Shown: positions 22,885-34,509 of the stretch, in pieces
How the letters are laid out: every line of letters begins with the position of its first letter
How positions within the stretch are numbered: the stretch's first letter is position 1
Source: Larix kaempferi
Lineage: Eukaryota; Streptophyta; Pinopsida; Pinales; Pinaceae
Reading direction: 5' to 3'
Length of the DNA: 64,000 nucleotides
NCBI GenBank assembly: GCA_027924585.1
Contig: BSBM01000904.1
Location: 15,350,501 to 15,414,500 of the forward strand
Program-made: the position numbers and the translations under genes
The notes under the pieces: generated by a model
What the model was told of the DNA's origin: nothing
Seen by the model: only the letters and a program-made list of their open reading frames with translations
The model's database searches: none

Positions 22885-24190
22885 GGATAGTATCCATTGA
22901 ACTCCAAACTTTCTACAAGATACACCCACCAAAATGGTGAATGGAAATACTTCATTGTTGGCTGATCCTATAATCAAGGATGCATCTAACCTCTTCATTT
23001 TAAAATCTGAGTGCTCCTCATGAATATGCCATGCATGTGGATTTTCTTGTTCACTAGGTGGCTCTTCGAGAGACATGCCAATTTTGCTTTTTCCAAAGTA
23101 TGCAAGTCTCGTGCACCCTTGGATATCCATCTATGCTATGTACTTATATATCCAATCCTTGTACAAACAAGTGCCTTTACTTGTATATCTAAATGGTATG
23201 GCCTCCTTTGGAATCAATACAAGTTCTTGGTCCACATCCTCCATGTCATCCCTCTCCCCATACACAAGCAACTCTGAATCTTCTTCATGCACATGCATAT
23301 ATTCTTGCTCCATCAACTTACGAAACTCCACCTTCTCCTCGGGAATGCATTCGGCCATGTGTTCATGCTCATGCTCCATGCAAGATGGAAAATGTGACAT
23401 GCTCAAATCCTCGTGAACATGACCTTCCTCCTCCAAATATGATCCACAGGTCATCCAATGTTCATCTTCGAAATCTCCTTCATATCTTTCCTCTTCATAC
23501 CCCATCATCATATGAGGTTATTTATCCTCATCCTATGTGCATTTTTCTTCCTCTTTATTTGTCCCTAATGGTTCCATCAAATGAGGAAACTCAACAAGGA
23601 AACTCTCTTCCTCTAGATTTGATGATACCATGCATCAATCAGAAGAACAATAGTGCTCTTGCTCTTTTGATTCCATCGTAAGATTCAAAGTAGCTTCATA
23701 AGGTTAGGCCTCCTCTGGTTGGCCATCAAATAGGAGCGAATCTAGAGGTATGTATTCTTCTTGGGCACAAGATGACTCATTAGAGCCTTCTTCATGCTCA
23801 AGTGAATCTGCTTTTTCTCTATCCTCCATCATGCAACTTGAAGCCTCTCCATATTATGTAGTATGAGGAATTGCATTATGAGTAGGTTGATTTGAAGGTT
23901 TTTCTATGATTGTAGTTTCCCTCTTCCTTGAAAAATATTCTTCATAAGTGTCTTTGGTACCCTTGGTTGTAAATTGTCTCATGAAACTCCCATAGATAGA
24001 TGGTTTGTTCTTCTTGAGAGAATTTGAATTTTGAGCATACCTTCTTGATTCAAGATTGTCTTTTCAAACACAGTACTCTATGAAGGACAATTCCTTTCTG
24101 TAATCAAAACTCAAATCCATGTATTCATTAAACATTTTCATAGATTTGATCATCTCATTTGTATTCCTCCCATACAAAAACCAAGGAAAT

Positions 24191-24722
24191 ATGACAATCA
24201 TAATATGACAAGCATCACAAGCACCACAAGAATCAAAAGCATAGAGACAAGAGACACAGAGTTTCCGTGGGGAAAACCCTAAGGTAAAAAACTCCACAAC
24301 TTCCTCAAAGATAGAGAGAACAATGGCTCAACCAAAATACAACCAAATAACACTGAGATAGTCTCCTAGCAGATGATCCTCCTCCTCCTCACTAGTGCGC
24401 CACTTTCAGATAGATAGTGAGATACTTTTCCGAGTGAGTAAAATAGAGATCTCCTATCTCTATTTATACTCACCTTTTTGCCCAGTGACCTACTGGGGCC
24501 GACTTGTCTACTTAGATACATCCACATTATATTATATATTAATTAGGGCCGACCCCATATGGTGGTCTAATAACCCATCGGCAAGTACACACACTTGCGA
24601 CACTTGTCAATCCTCATGACGACACTTCCTTATAGAGGAATAACACATCTCTTATAAGGGTACAATAAACATATATATAATACACAGATGAAATACATTC
24701 CGAAGTTACATATACATCAACA
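24191..24722 (-). repeat. Copia-2 3' LTR, truncated (532 of 607 bp)
   Basis: Aligns with 30878-31409. The 75 bp matching 30803-30877, which form the outer end of the LTR, are absent and R1 sequence begins directly at 24190. This marks a deletion across the element border. Confidence 0.88.
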
Positions 24723-26192
24723 CTCCCTCTTAACTAGGAAGGTATTTCTCGACACAGATCTGCTAGACAAGTCTTCTTCTCTGGATCATCGTCATCGATG
24801 CATCGTCGTCATCATCGTCATTGCTGCTACTATCTCAACCAATCTCTAACTCTACTCGTCATAGGAAGTTCTACAGAGCCAGTCCTTTTTCATACTGGAT
24901 GTAGGCCCACCACCTGCAGGTCTTCATCATCACTGGCCATACTGTGGAATCCTCAAGACTTATTACGTGCGTCACAAAACCTCGAAAGAGCATCCCAGGC
25001 TGTTACGAGCACACAGCTCTACCTATAGGATCTCCCAGGTCACCGAATTACATGTGACCTCACCACAAAACCTCGCAAGAGCATCCCAGGCTGTTACGAG
25101 CACATAGCTCTACCTATAGGATCTCCCAGGGCAATGAATTACATGTGGTCATGGAAAAACCTCGCAAGAGCATCCCAGGACTGATTACGGGCCCACATCC
25201 CAACCTATCGAATCTCCCAGGGAACCGAATTACATGCCATAGGACAAAACCTCAAAAGAGCATCTGCCAGATATCCCAGGGAACCGAATTACATGCCATA
25301 GGAAAAACCTCGAAAGACTATCTACAGATCTCCCAGGGCACCGAATTATATGTCCTTCTAGAGCAAAACCTCGAAAGAGCATTTGCCAGATGTCCCAGGG
25401 CACCGAATTACATGCCATAGGCAAAACCTCGAAAGACCATCTGCAAATCTCCCAGGGCATCGGATTACATGCTCATCTGCACAACCTGATCCACGGCCAT
25501 AGAGTATCAACCTGATACTCACCATACATCATCCTGATGTATCCATGATCGTCCTGATCATCATCACTGCAACGTCCTACTGCATGTCATCTAGAGAAAC
25601 ATCATGAAGCTCGTCATCCATGATCATCCTGATCATACAATGCATCTATCTGATGCACACCACGTATCTACCTGATACATATCATCATACATGATCCACC
25701 TAATCATACAATGTATCCGCCTGATACAAATACATGATACATATCACCTCACATGATCCACCTGATCATACAATGTATCCACCTTATACATATACAGATA
25801 CATGGTCCAAGCATCCAACATGATGCATATACAAAATACATACACATGATCCAACTGATCATATCTAGCATCCAACATGATGCGTACATATAAATGATCC
25901 AACTGATCATATCCAGCATCAACATGATGCGTACATACATACATAAAAATGATCCAACTGATCATATCCAGCATCCAACATGATGCGTACATACATACAT
26001 AAAAATGATCCAACTGATCATATCCAGCATCCAACATGATGCGTACATACATACATAAAAATGATCCAACTGATCATATCCAAGCAGAAACCAGAACATC
26101 ATCCTGATGCTCATCATCCAGTGCTTACATCCACAGCCATGTGAAGGATCCTTCTTCCAACATGCTTGGAATGGCTTCAACAAATGTGTCCA
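24723..26192 (-). repeat. Copia-2 3' noncoding region with repeat arrays A, B and C
   Basis: A polypurine tract (AAGAGGGAG on the minus strand, 24723-24731) lies next to the 3' LTR. Arrays B and C (about 24955-25475) repeat CTCCCAGG...CCGAATTACATG and CAAAACCTCGAAAGAGCATC. Array A (about 25845-26095) repeats AAATGATCCAACTGATCATATCCAGCATCCAACATGATGCG-type units of about 56-60 bp, four to five copies. Both copia copies share the arrays but differ in copy number. Between them lies ATGATCC/TGATACA-rich DNA. No gene is present. Confidence 0.85.
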
Positions 26193-29100
26193 TCACTTCT
26201 TCCTCGAAGTGTCCTCGATCTGAAGAATGCCAAGCCTCTCTCTGAAGTACTCGAACTTCACCCTGGCTAGTGGCTTCGTCGGCACATCTGCAATCTGCTC
26301 GTCCGTCGCAACATACAGGAGCTTCACAGCTCCTCTCTGCACCATATCCCTGATATAGTGATATTTGATCTCTATGTGTTTCGACCTGTCATGAAACACT
26401 GGGTTCTCGGACAGCTTCACACAACTCTGGTTATCACAGAAGATACCAGTAGCCTCCAACGGGAGATCAAATAACTCATACAGTAGCTTCCGTAGCCATA
26501 CTGCCTCACAACTAGCTGAACAGGCTGCAACATACTCTGCCTCAGCTGTACTCAGTGCTACACAGGACTGCTTTCTGCTAAACCAAGAGATCACACCTGA
26601 TCCCATACTGAAGCAACACCCAGATGTGCTCTTCCTATCTGCAGCACTGCCAACCCAATCTGAATCAACATAACCCTGTAGGTTAAACTTTTGATTCGCT
26701 TCATACTTGAGCCCATAATCCACTGTACCCTTCAGGTACCTCAGAACATGCTTTACAGCAACCAGGTGAACACTCCTCGGATCCGTCAGGAACTGGCTCA
26801 ATGTGTTCACAGCAAAGCAAATGTCTGGTCTCATGTTCGTCAGGTACATCAAGGACCCAATCATCTGACGGTACATGGAGACATCAACCGGCTCAGATGA
26901 AGCATCACATAGAAGCTTCAGATTCGATGCCATAGGTGTGGCCATGGCCTTGCAATCCATCATCCCAAATCTCTTCAGGATATCCACTGTGTACTTCCCT
27001 TGACCAAGGAAGATCCCTCCTACACTCTGCCACACCTCCATATCTAGGAAATAGTGCATCATTCCCAAGTCCTTCATATCAAATTCAGCAGCAAGCTTCC
27101 TCTTAGTATCTGCAATCAGTCTGTCGTATCCTGTTACAAATAAGTCATCCACATACAGGAGTAGAATCACAGGATTCCCTTCCTCAACCTTGTAGTAAAG
27201 GTTGGAATCCGCTTTACTCTTGGTAAAGCCCAAGATAGATAGAAAACTATCCATCCTACCATACCAAGTTCTGGGAGCTTGCTTCAAGCCATACAAGGCT
27301 TTCTTCAATCTGCACACATATGACTCCCTGTCATGTATTTCAAAACTGAGTGGTTGTTCCACATATACTTCTTCTTCTACTACACCATTCAGGAAAGCAG
27401 TCTTGACATCCATCTGGTGTATTTTCCATTTCATTGTTGCAGCCAGGGCAAGTACTGTTCTGATGGAAGTATACCTGGCTACAGGTGCAAAGGTTTCTTC
27501 ATAATCTATTCCTTCTTTCTGAGAGAAACCACGAGCTATGAATCTTGCTTTATATTTTTCTACACTGCCATCTGCAGCATGCTTGATTTTGTAGATCCAC
27601 TTGGAAGTCACAACAGACTTCTCTTTAGGCCTTGGGACAACATCCCAAACATCATTCTTCATTATTGATTGGTATTCCTCAACCCTAGAATCCTTCCATT
27701 CTTTCTTTTATGCTGCCTCTTCATAACTGGAAGGCTCTTTGTTCATAATGTCACAGAGTAAAGCAACATAACTAGTATGTGATCTGGTTCTCTTCTTTGC
27801 TCTGTGTTCTTCTTCTGGAATGCCAAATCTTTCTGCATCATGAATGAGCTCTCTAGCCCATACAGGTTTCCTCTTGTGAGAGTTATCCTGACGGGGTGGA
27901 TCTACAGGTTCTTATGGATCTTCAAACTCACGAACAGCTTCTGGAATTGCTTCAGTCATGGTAGTGTCCTGAAATCTTGTTTCCTTAGGTTCTTCACAAA
28001 TTTCGATAGGTGCCTTCCTTGATTTGATGAATGCTGAGTTTTCATCAAATGTTACATCCCTGCTGACATCAATCTTCTTGAACCCTGGAAAGTATATTCT
28101 GTAAGCCTTCGAGCTTTCACTGTAACCCACAAAGATACCCTTCTTTCCTGAAGGATCTAGTTTAGTCCTCTTTTCCTTTGGGACATGAGTGTATACTGGA
28201 CAACCAAATATTCTGAGATGACTAACTTCAGGTTTCTTACCAGAAAAGACCTCTTCTGGTGTCTTGTTGTCCAATATCTTGTGGGGTGTTCTGTTTTGCA
28301 CATATACAGCTGTTCTAGCTGCTTCTGCCCATAGGTGCATAGGAAGATCCTGGTCATGCAACATTGCCCTTGCTGCTTCCATGATAGTTCTGTTCTTCCT
28401 TTCTGCAACACCATTCTGTTGAGGATTATAAGGAGCAGTCAACTCCCTCTTAATCCCTGAATCACTGCAAAGCTTCTTGAATTCACTTGAGGTGAATTCT
28501 CCACCATTGTCGGATCTGAATGTTTTGATCTTCTTGTCAGTTTGATTCTCCATCAAGGTTTTGAATTCCTTGAATTTATCAAGCACCTCATCTTTGCCCT
28601 TCAAGAAGTATACCCAAGTCTTCCTGGAGAAGTCATCAATAAATGATACATAGTAAACATACCCACTCAGGGAACTGGATGACATAGGGCCACATACATC
28701 TGAGTGGATGATTTCCAGGATGTCTTTTGCCTTGCTTTCACTGCTTGGGAAAGCCTTCTTAATGTTCTTACCTTTTGCACATCATTTGCAAACACCTTCA
28801 TGTTTGGTCTTGATTTCAGGAAGACCCTCTACTGCCTTGCTTGCAATTGGAAGTGCCCTATAGTGCATATGAGCAAGTCTTCTATGCCAAAGTTCACTTG
28901 GCTCCATGGATTCATGCACCATGGCATGTTCAGGTTGTCCCTTCAATTTATACAAGCCTCTCTCTTGCTCTCCAATTACTACTGCATCATCTATGGTCTT
29001 TCCCTTTGGCCACATTAGGACTTGGCCATCCACAAATGCAACCCTCATACCTTTTGCATCCAATGCAGAGATTGAGAGTAAGTTTTTCTTGAGCCCAGGT

Positions 29101-30227
29101 ACATAGAGGACTTCCTTCATCTTCAGAGATTTTCCAGAATCTAGGTTGTAGGAGGCTTCACCACTTCCTTTGATTGGGTATTGATAATCATCCCCAAGTT
29201 TCACCTTATGGGGTGATTCATGTTTAGATAGGTTCACAAAAGATTCCTTGAACCCAGTCATGTGTTTGGAAGCCCCACTATCAATCAACCAATCATTACA
29301 ACCATGAGAAATAGTACCTGTGAGAGCAGAAATCAGAACATACTCTTCTTCACTTGATGAGTCATCATCACTATCACTTTCTGCCCTAGCCTTCTTCTTT
29401 GGAGGTTCATCATCTTCGGTAGCATGAGCATGAAATCTTCTTTTGCTGCCCTTCTTCTTCTTACTGGAGTTGTTGTTATTATCCCTTTTGTTCTTGGGAC
29501 AATCTGAAGCAAAGTGACCCTTCTCATTGCATGTGAAGCATCTTAGGTCTTTCTTGTTCTTTTGAAAGGATCTATTGTGGCGAGAGTGATCCTTCTTGGT
29601 TTTGCTTCTTTTGGTGTGAGTTGCAAGAGCTTGATCTTCACCTCCCATCTTTTCTTCACGAGCTATAAGTCTAGCTTCTTCTTGAGAGCATTCTTCCCGA
29701 AGTCTACTAAAGGAGATCAACTTCTTCCTTGCACAAATTCCTTGAATAAAGGAATCCCATGACTTGGGTAGGCCATTTAGAGTGGTCATCACCACTTCAC
29801 CATTCTCCACCATTTCATCTACTGCTTCTAATTGTTCCTTGATCTGGGAGACCCTTGAAAAGTAAGATTGAATGGTTTCTCCATTCTGAAACTTCACTGC
29901 TTTCAATTGGTTCCGCAGGGTCATCTTCCGATTTATGTTCTTTCCTTCAAATAGCTTGGTCAAAGATTCAAACATCTCTTTGGGTGTCTTAAGAGAAGAC
30001 ACATGAGGTATGAGATGGTCTTTGATAGAATCAGCAATGATTCTCTTTGCCTTGACCAATTTCTTCTTGTGCAATGCCTTGGCTTCTTCATCCTCTAGGA
30101 TAGGGATGTCTTCTTTCACATATGAGTCCAACTCATTCTCTTCCAGGATTAACCCAATCCTATACTTCCAGGCTCGGAAGTTATCAGCCCCTTCAAGCTT
30201 ATCCTCAAGCTTGGTGTGGAGAGACAT
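26193..30227 (-). pseudogene. Copia-2 gag-pol polyprotein, one frame with three stops
   Basis: A single frame of about 1,344 codons starts at ATG 30227 (MSLHTKLEDKLEGADNFRAW) and ends at 26193. It is broken only by TGA 28782-28784, TAA 27912-27914 and TAA 27708-27710. Domains in order: gag; zinc knuckle CFTCNEKGHFASDC (about residue 230); protease LIDSGASKHMTG (about 315); pre-integrase ELWHRRLAHMH; integrase core with HSDVCGPM, FRSDNGGEF and NPQQNGVAERKNR supplying D, D and E; reverse transcriptase with QMDVKTAFLNG and LLLYVDDLFVTG; RNase H with YVDSDWVGS, STAEAEYVAA and CDNQSCVKL. The order integrase before reverse transcriptase defines Ty1/copia. RNase H ends with ADVPTKPLA where copia-1 has ADVLTKPLA. 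No frameshift is seen. Confidence 0.92.
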
Positions 30228-30790
30228 CTTTAAGAGTACTTCAAATGGAAATAAAAAAGATTTAGGACTTACCACTTGAAGTGCTGAAAACTGGATCTGG
30301 TCCCGGATTAGGGTTTGTCAGAGAAACCCTAAAAATTCAAAATGTGAATTTCAAAATTTCGAAAGGATAGAAAGATGTGCCTTGGAGAGCTGATCAGCCT
30401 AGTACATTCAGAATTTGAGATCAGCAAAGTCTTGCCCTTCAAAATTGCCTTTTTGTCCTCCCGGGTTCACTAGGGAGAGCCCTGAATTAGGGTTTGAGTT
30501 TCCTGGAGATCTACCCAGCCAAAAATCTCGATCCAAAGCTCTAAACTTCGATTTTTGCAAGGAGCTTCCAGCTGTGCCTTCAGATTCCAGAAATTCCTAT
30601 TTTTGTGGAAACCCTAATTTTTAGGGCCAAATCTGAAAATGCTCGGAACTGAGTTCTGATTGGACAGATAGATGCGCCTTGATGAGTAGAGTCAATCTAC
30701 TATACTGATTTTCAAAAATCTGTGGAGAGAAACCCAATAAACAAGGAACACAAGCTTCCGTCACTGCAAAATGTCTTCTTCTCAAGGTTA
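30228..30790 (-). other. Copia-2 leader
   Basis: About 560 bp between the primer site and the gag start, with no gene. It is related to the much longer copia-1 leader (shared phrases such as GGTTTCTCTGACAAACCCTAAT). No intron or structured element is evident. Confidence 0.6.
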
Positions 30791-30802
30791 GCTCTGATAC
30801 CA
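30791..30802 (-). promoter_or_regulatory. Copia-2 primer binding site
   Basis: TGGTATCAGAGC on the minus strand, directly abutting the LTR end, as in copia-1. Confidence 0.85.
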
Positions 30803-31409
30803 TGTTAAATTTTGAGTATTAATTCACAATACTATAGGATATTTGCTGAGAGAATAACATTTACAGTATATCAATGCATGACAATCATAATATGACAAGC
30901 ATCACAAGCATCACAAGAATCAAAAGCATAGAGACAAGAGACACAGAGTTTCCGTGGGGAAAACCCTAAGGTAAAAAACCCCACAACTTCCTCAAAGAAA
31001 GAGAGAACAATGGCTCAACCAAAATACAACCAAATAACACTGAGATAGTCTCCTAGCAGATGATCCTCCTCCTCCTCACTAGTGCGCCACTTTCAGATAG
31101 ATAGTGAGATACTTTTCCGAGTGAGTAAAATAGGGATCTCCTATCTCTATTTATACTCACCTTTTTGCCCAGTGACCTACTGGGGCCGACTTGTCTACTT
31201 AGATACATCCACATTATATTATATATTAATTAGGGCCGACCCCATATGGTGGTCTAATAACCCATCGGCAAGTACACACACTTGCGACACTTGTCAATCC
31301 TCATGATGACACTTCCTTATAGAGGAATAACACATCTCTTATAAGGGTACAATAAACATATATATAATACACAGATGAAATACATTCCGAAGTTACATAT
31401 ACATCAACA
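30803..31409 (-). repeat. Copia-2 5' LTR (607 bp)
   Basis: On the minus strand starts TGTTGATGTATATG and ends CAAAATTTAACA. TATA box at 31148-31155. Its first 100 bp and its end are clearly similar to the copia-1 LTR, with a more diverged middle. Confidence 0.9.
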
Positions 31410-33130
31410 CAACACGCTTAGGAATATTTCCTTGGCAGAACCAAGGCTATCAATGCAATGTCCCCAAGGACTTATGTGGAGTTTCAACGGATTTTGGTGC
31501 TTGATGGAAGTCTCTAGCTTGTGTATAAGTCCCAATCCCTGTATCAGACCTCAAAAATATAGTTCATACTTCGTTTGGTGAAATTTGGAATTATAGAGTA
31601 GGTTTCAAAACACCGGGACTACACAACTAGTCAATATACAGTACCTTCCAAACAGCATAAAGGACCATCAAATTGAAAAAAACAGACATGGATTATGTTC
31701 ATTAAGATATTAGTTTACATCAGGAACTGACATAATCAAAATTCATTGAGAAGAAGATAGTAAACTTAAGCAATACTGAAAACTAGTCAAAATCTATGCA
31801 AATTTGGCAGGGTTGTAGAAAACTCAAAATAATTCAGAATTATGCATTATTAAAGTTTATAACTAATATCATAGGTTCAACATAACAAAAAATACATCAG
31901 ATGGGAGCCAAGAGGCTTCTCAGAATAGTCTGAAGACTTGACCTTTTCAATACCATCAACTAGCACTGGAAAACACTGAAATGCTTGAGAATTCGAACCA
32001 CTGACTTCATGGCATCTTCTTTGAGTTTCGAACCAGAATTGAAACAGCTACAGGACCTGAAATAAAATCACTAAAAATGGATGAATTCCATCATCCTACC
32101 ATCTAACTGAAGAATCAACTAGTTGAAGCAGTAGGGGCACATCTCCCAGCTGTGACTAGGGGCACACCTCCCAAGTCGAATTAAGAGCTCATGAGCTATC
32201 AACACCAAAATATAATTAGACAAAAAATGTGAGTGGTGCACTCTTCCTTGAATTTATAGGATGAATAACTTCTTGTGCAAGTCACCTAGCCTAAGGCGCC
32301 TTCATAAGTAAGATTAGAACTTGTTGATTTCTGGAGATTTTCTTTTTTCTTTCTGCTTTACCTGCTTTATATTCCTTTACTGATTTTAGCATGCTTTCTT
32401 TTTTTACTACTTTATTCTTATTTTCCATTGATTTTCTGCTTTAAGCTTGCTTTTCTTGCTTTTACTCTTTTTTCTGCTTTTTCTACTTTTCTGCTTCCTA
32501 CCAGCTTTTCCTTGCTTTCTCTAGTTTCATTCTTTTCCATTGCTTTCTAGCTTTGACTGCTTTATTGTAACTTCCTTCTTTGGTAATATTCTTATGGGAA
32601 AATCCTTATCTCTTATGCGCCCTCTTCGCCACCTAATCACTAACACTTATTCAAACATTAATTTATTCATGAAAATAAAAATAAATATGGATCATCACAA
32701 ACATTAGAAATATTAATTTTCCCAGCTACTAATGCCTTGTTCAAAATTAATCCCAACAATTAATGTTTTATTCTCCTAAACCCACAGGGACTAGATGGGC
32801 TAGGGACTTGGTCCAACATTTGATGAGCATCATGAGCAATTAATTACTAGGAAATTATTACTTGCTCAAAATCCTCCACTAATCGTCTTTATGTTTAATG
32901 AACCTTTCCACACCTTGGATAATATTCCTATGATGCCATTTCGTCCTCCCCAACCTTGCTTAGGATTCCTTAGTTGACTTAGATTAATTTTCCTTTAATA
33001 ATTTATTTCCATGTGGTTCTAGGAAAACTTAGGAAAAGCCTTAATTCCCAAATTATTGATGATTTTCACTAGGTCCTATGGGAATCTAATGGGCTAGTGA
33101 CTTGAGTAAGGTGCTAATGGAATGGGTACA
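31410..33130 (-). repeat. R1 5' LTR, 1,721 bp, lacking its inner 144 bp
   Basis: It aligns over its whole length with the R1 3' LTR (7921-8712 plus 15641-16562, 1,714 bp). The segment that would match 7777-7920 is missing and copia-2 begins exactly there. It contains the uninterrupted version of the copia-1 target (GAGCTATCAACACC at 32194-32207). Short ORFs in it are not conserved and are not genes. Confidence 0.65.
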
Positions 33131-34509
33131 TGACATTGATTTTGTAATCATCTTTGTAAGCAAAGTATGTTGAAGCTCAAGTTTGCTAGAGTTCAAGCTA
33201 ATCTTGTTCTAGAACAGAATAAACTCTATTATGTCTCTCACAAGGACATTTTTTTATGTTCTTATCAAACACCCATGTATATGTCTCCATGCGTTCTCTA
33301 AAGACCATTTTGCAATTGTATGTGGATGCCATGTCATTTGTGCACCTATCCAAGCAGACGATACTTCACAATTGCTATCTTGCCAACCAACTTTACTTTG
33401 CAGAAGATAAACAAGCACAAGAAAATATTGAAGAGAAAAATCCATGTGCGCATTTGCAACAAAAAAAAAGAAGAAAGTTCTAATTCTTTTCAAATAAGCT
33501 GGAAAAAGACAACACAAGTAAAATTTCACCCAATGCAAAAAAGGAATCTTTCAATAGCTATATAGCTCAAATAAAGCTCTTTAAAACTTTTTTAAGTAAC
33601 GTGGAAAGGGACACACAAAAAAAACACTTATCTGAAGGAATTGTGCTATAATGCAAAAAGGAATAATGTGCAAGGATTTCACAATCTATGAACTAGTAGC
33701 AAATGTTGTTAGTTGTAGCATAGTGATAATATTCTTAGATAAACATTGATTTTTTTAGCATCAATGCTACAAACATTTGTCGAAGGCATTGGAACTAGCT
33801 AGAAGGAAAATAGCATTATTGCCACTGTTCACGTCCTTGTCAAGTAAACCCATGTTTCCACTATGTAAGGGCTTGTGTTCTATGGAAGCAAACATTGTTG
33901 AAGGTCAAGTTTCCTATAGTTCAAGCTAACCTTGTTCTATCAAAAAAAACAAAGTATATTATGTGTCCTGGGAGGCTATCTCTATACTGTTATGAAACAT
34001 GGATGCATATGTTTGTATGTTGTTTCTAAGGATCATTTTACATTGGGCTAGGGAAGTACTTGACATTGGTTGTAAAATAAGTAGTTTTTTTCGTAATAGT
34101 AATATATCAAGACATAGTTTACACATGTTTAAGCAGGAGCGGTTTCCCAATCTAGTTGTGCATCAATGGAAGCAAAATATGCATTAAGAATGATAGTTGA
34201 GTAATTTGCACCTATGCAAGAAAACAATACATCACTATTGCTATTTGGGAAACCAACTTTGCTTTGCACAAGATAAATAGACACAGGAAAAAAGAATTGA
34301 AGAGAACAATCCATGTAGACATTTGCAAAGCAAATAGTTTTAATTATTCTAAATTAAGCCTAAAATGGACAAAAAAAGGTGGATTAGTCCAAAAACAAAA
34401 ATTGTCCCAATGCAAAAAAAGGAAAACTTCAATAGCTTTATAGCTATAATAAACCTCTTTGAAAAGTTTTTTAAGCAAGGTAAAAAATACTGAAAAAAGA
34501 AGCATTAGT
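33131..34509. repeat. Helitron-associated noncoding DNA with tandem units of about 726 bp
   Basis: No gene. Two diverged units start at about 33171 (GTTGAAGCTCAAGTTTGCTAG) and 33897 (GTTGAAGGTCAAGTTTCCTAT). The second is interrupted by gypsy-B at 34510 and continues at 53538. A third relative is at 5900-6640. Shared landmarks are AGAAGATAAA or CAAGATAAATAG, a GCAAATGC-type segment and TTCAATAGCT. Unit 1 also contains the unoccupied equivalent of the gypsy-B target (about 33627-33631). Confidence 0.6.

Larger units (their letters stand above)
16581..24190 (-). pseudogene. R1 internal ORF, unrecognised, split by gypsy-A
   Basis: I do not recognise this protein. On the minus strand coding-like sequence runs from 24190 to 22890, is cut by gypsy-A, and resumes from 18483 to about 16581. 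Removing gypsy-A and one copy of GGATA keeps the frame: WILS at the break continues as IGDPILHYQ. The first part (23131-23511) is very acidic, with EHEHEHMAE and repeated EEE runs, and continues through a single stop into the next 80 codons. Later parts (17972-18483, 17339-17884) are of mixed composition. The last part (16581-17300) has many stops. No reverse transcriptase, integrase or protease motif is seen. Position just before the 3' LTR suggests an element-encoded accessory ORF rather than a host gene. Confidence 0.5.
24191..31409 (-). mobile_element. Copia-2: nearly complete Ty1/copia element with a truncated 3' LTR
   Basis: On the minus strand: 5' LTR (30803-31409), primer site, leader, one gag-pol frame (30227 to 26193), repeat arrays, polypurine tract and a 3' LTR (24191-24722) that lacks its last 75 bp. 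Same family as copia-1. The 5' flank is R1 5' LTR sequence, while the 3' flank is the R1 internal ORF. No target duplication can be seen because the 3' end is lost. The two LTRs differ at only a few bases by eye, so it is probably a fairly recent insertion. Confidence 0.9.
7777..33130 (-). mobile_element. R1: large LTR element, minus strand, carrying three nested insertions
   Basis: Two long, clearly similar segments bracket this interval: 7777-8712 plus 15641-16562 (split by copia-1), and 31410-33130. On the minus strand each begins TGTCCCCATCCC or TGTACCCATTCC, and in the left copy it is preceded by a purine-rich tract, as a 3' LTR should be. TGAC occurs at 7773-7776 and 33131-33134. Joining the two flanks gives sequence that aligns with paralogous substrate at about 6400-6440 and 34040-34080, which supports a single insertion. 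The internal region holds an unrecognised ORF. Primer site, gag and pol are not seen, probably because of a deletion next to copia-2. Confidence 0.65.
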
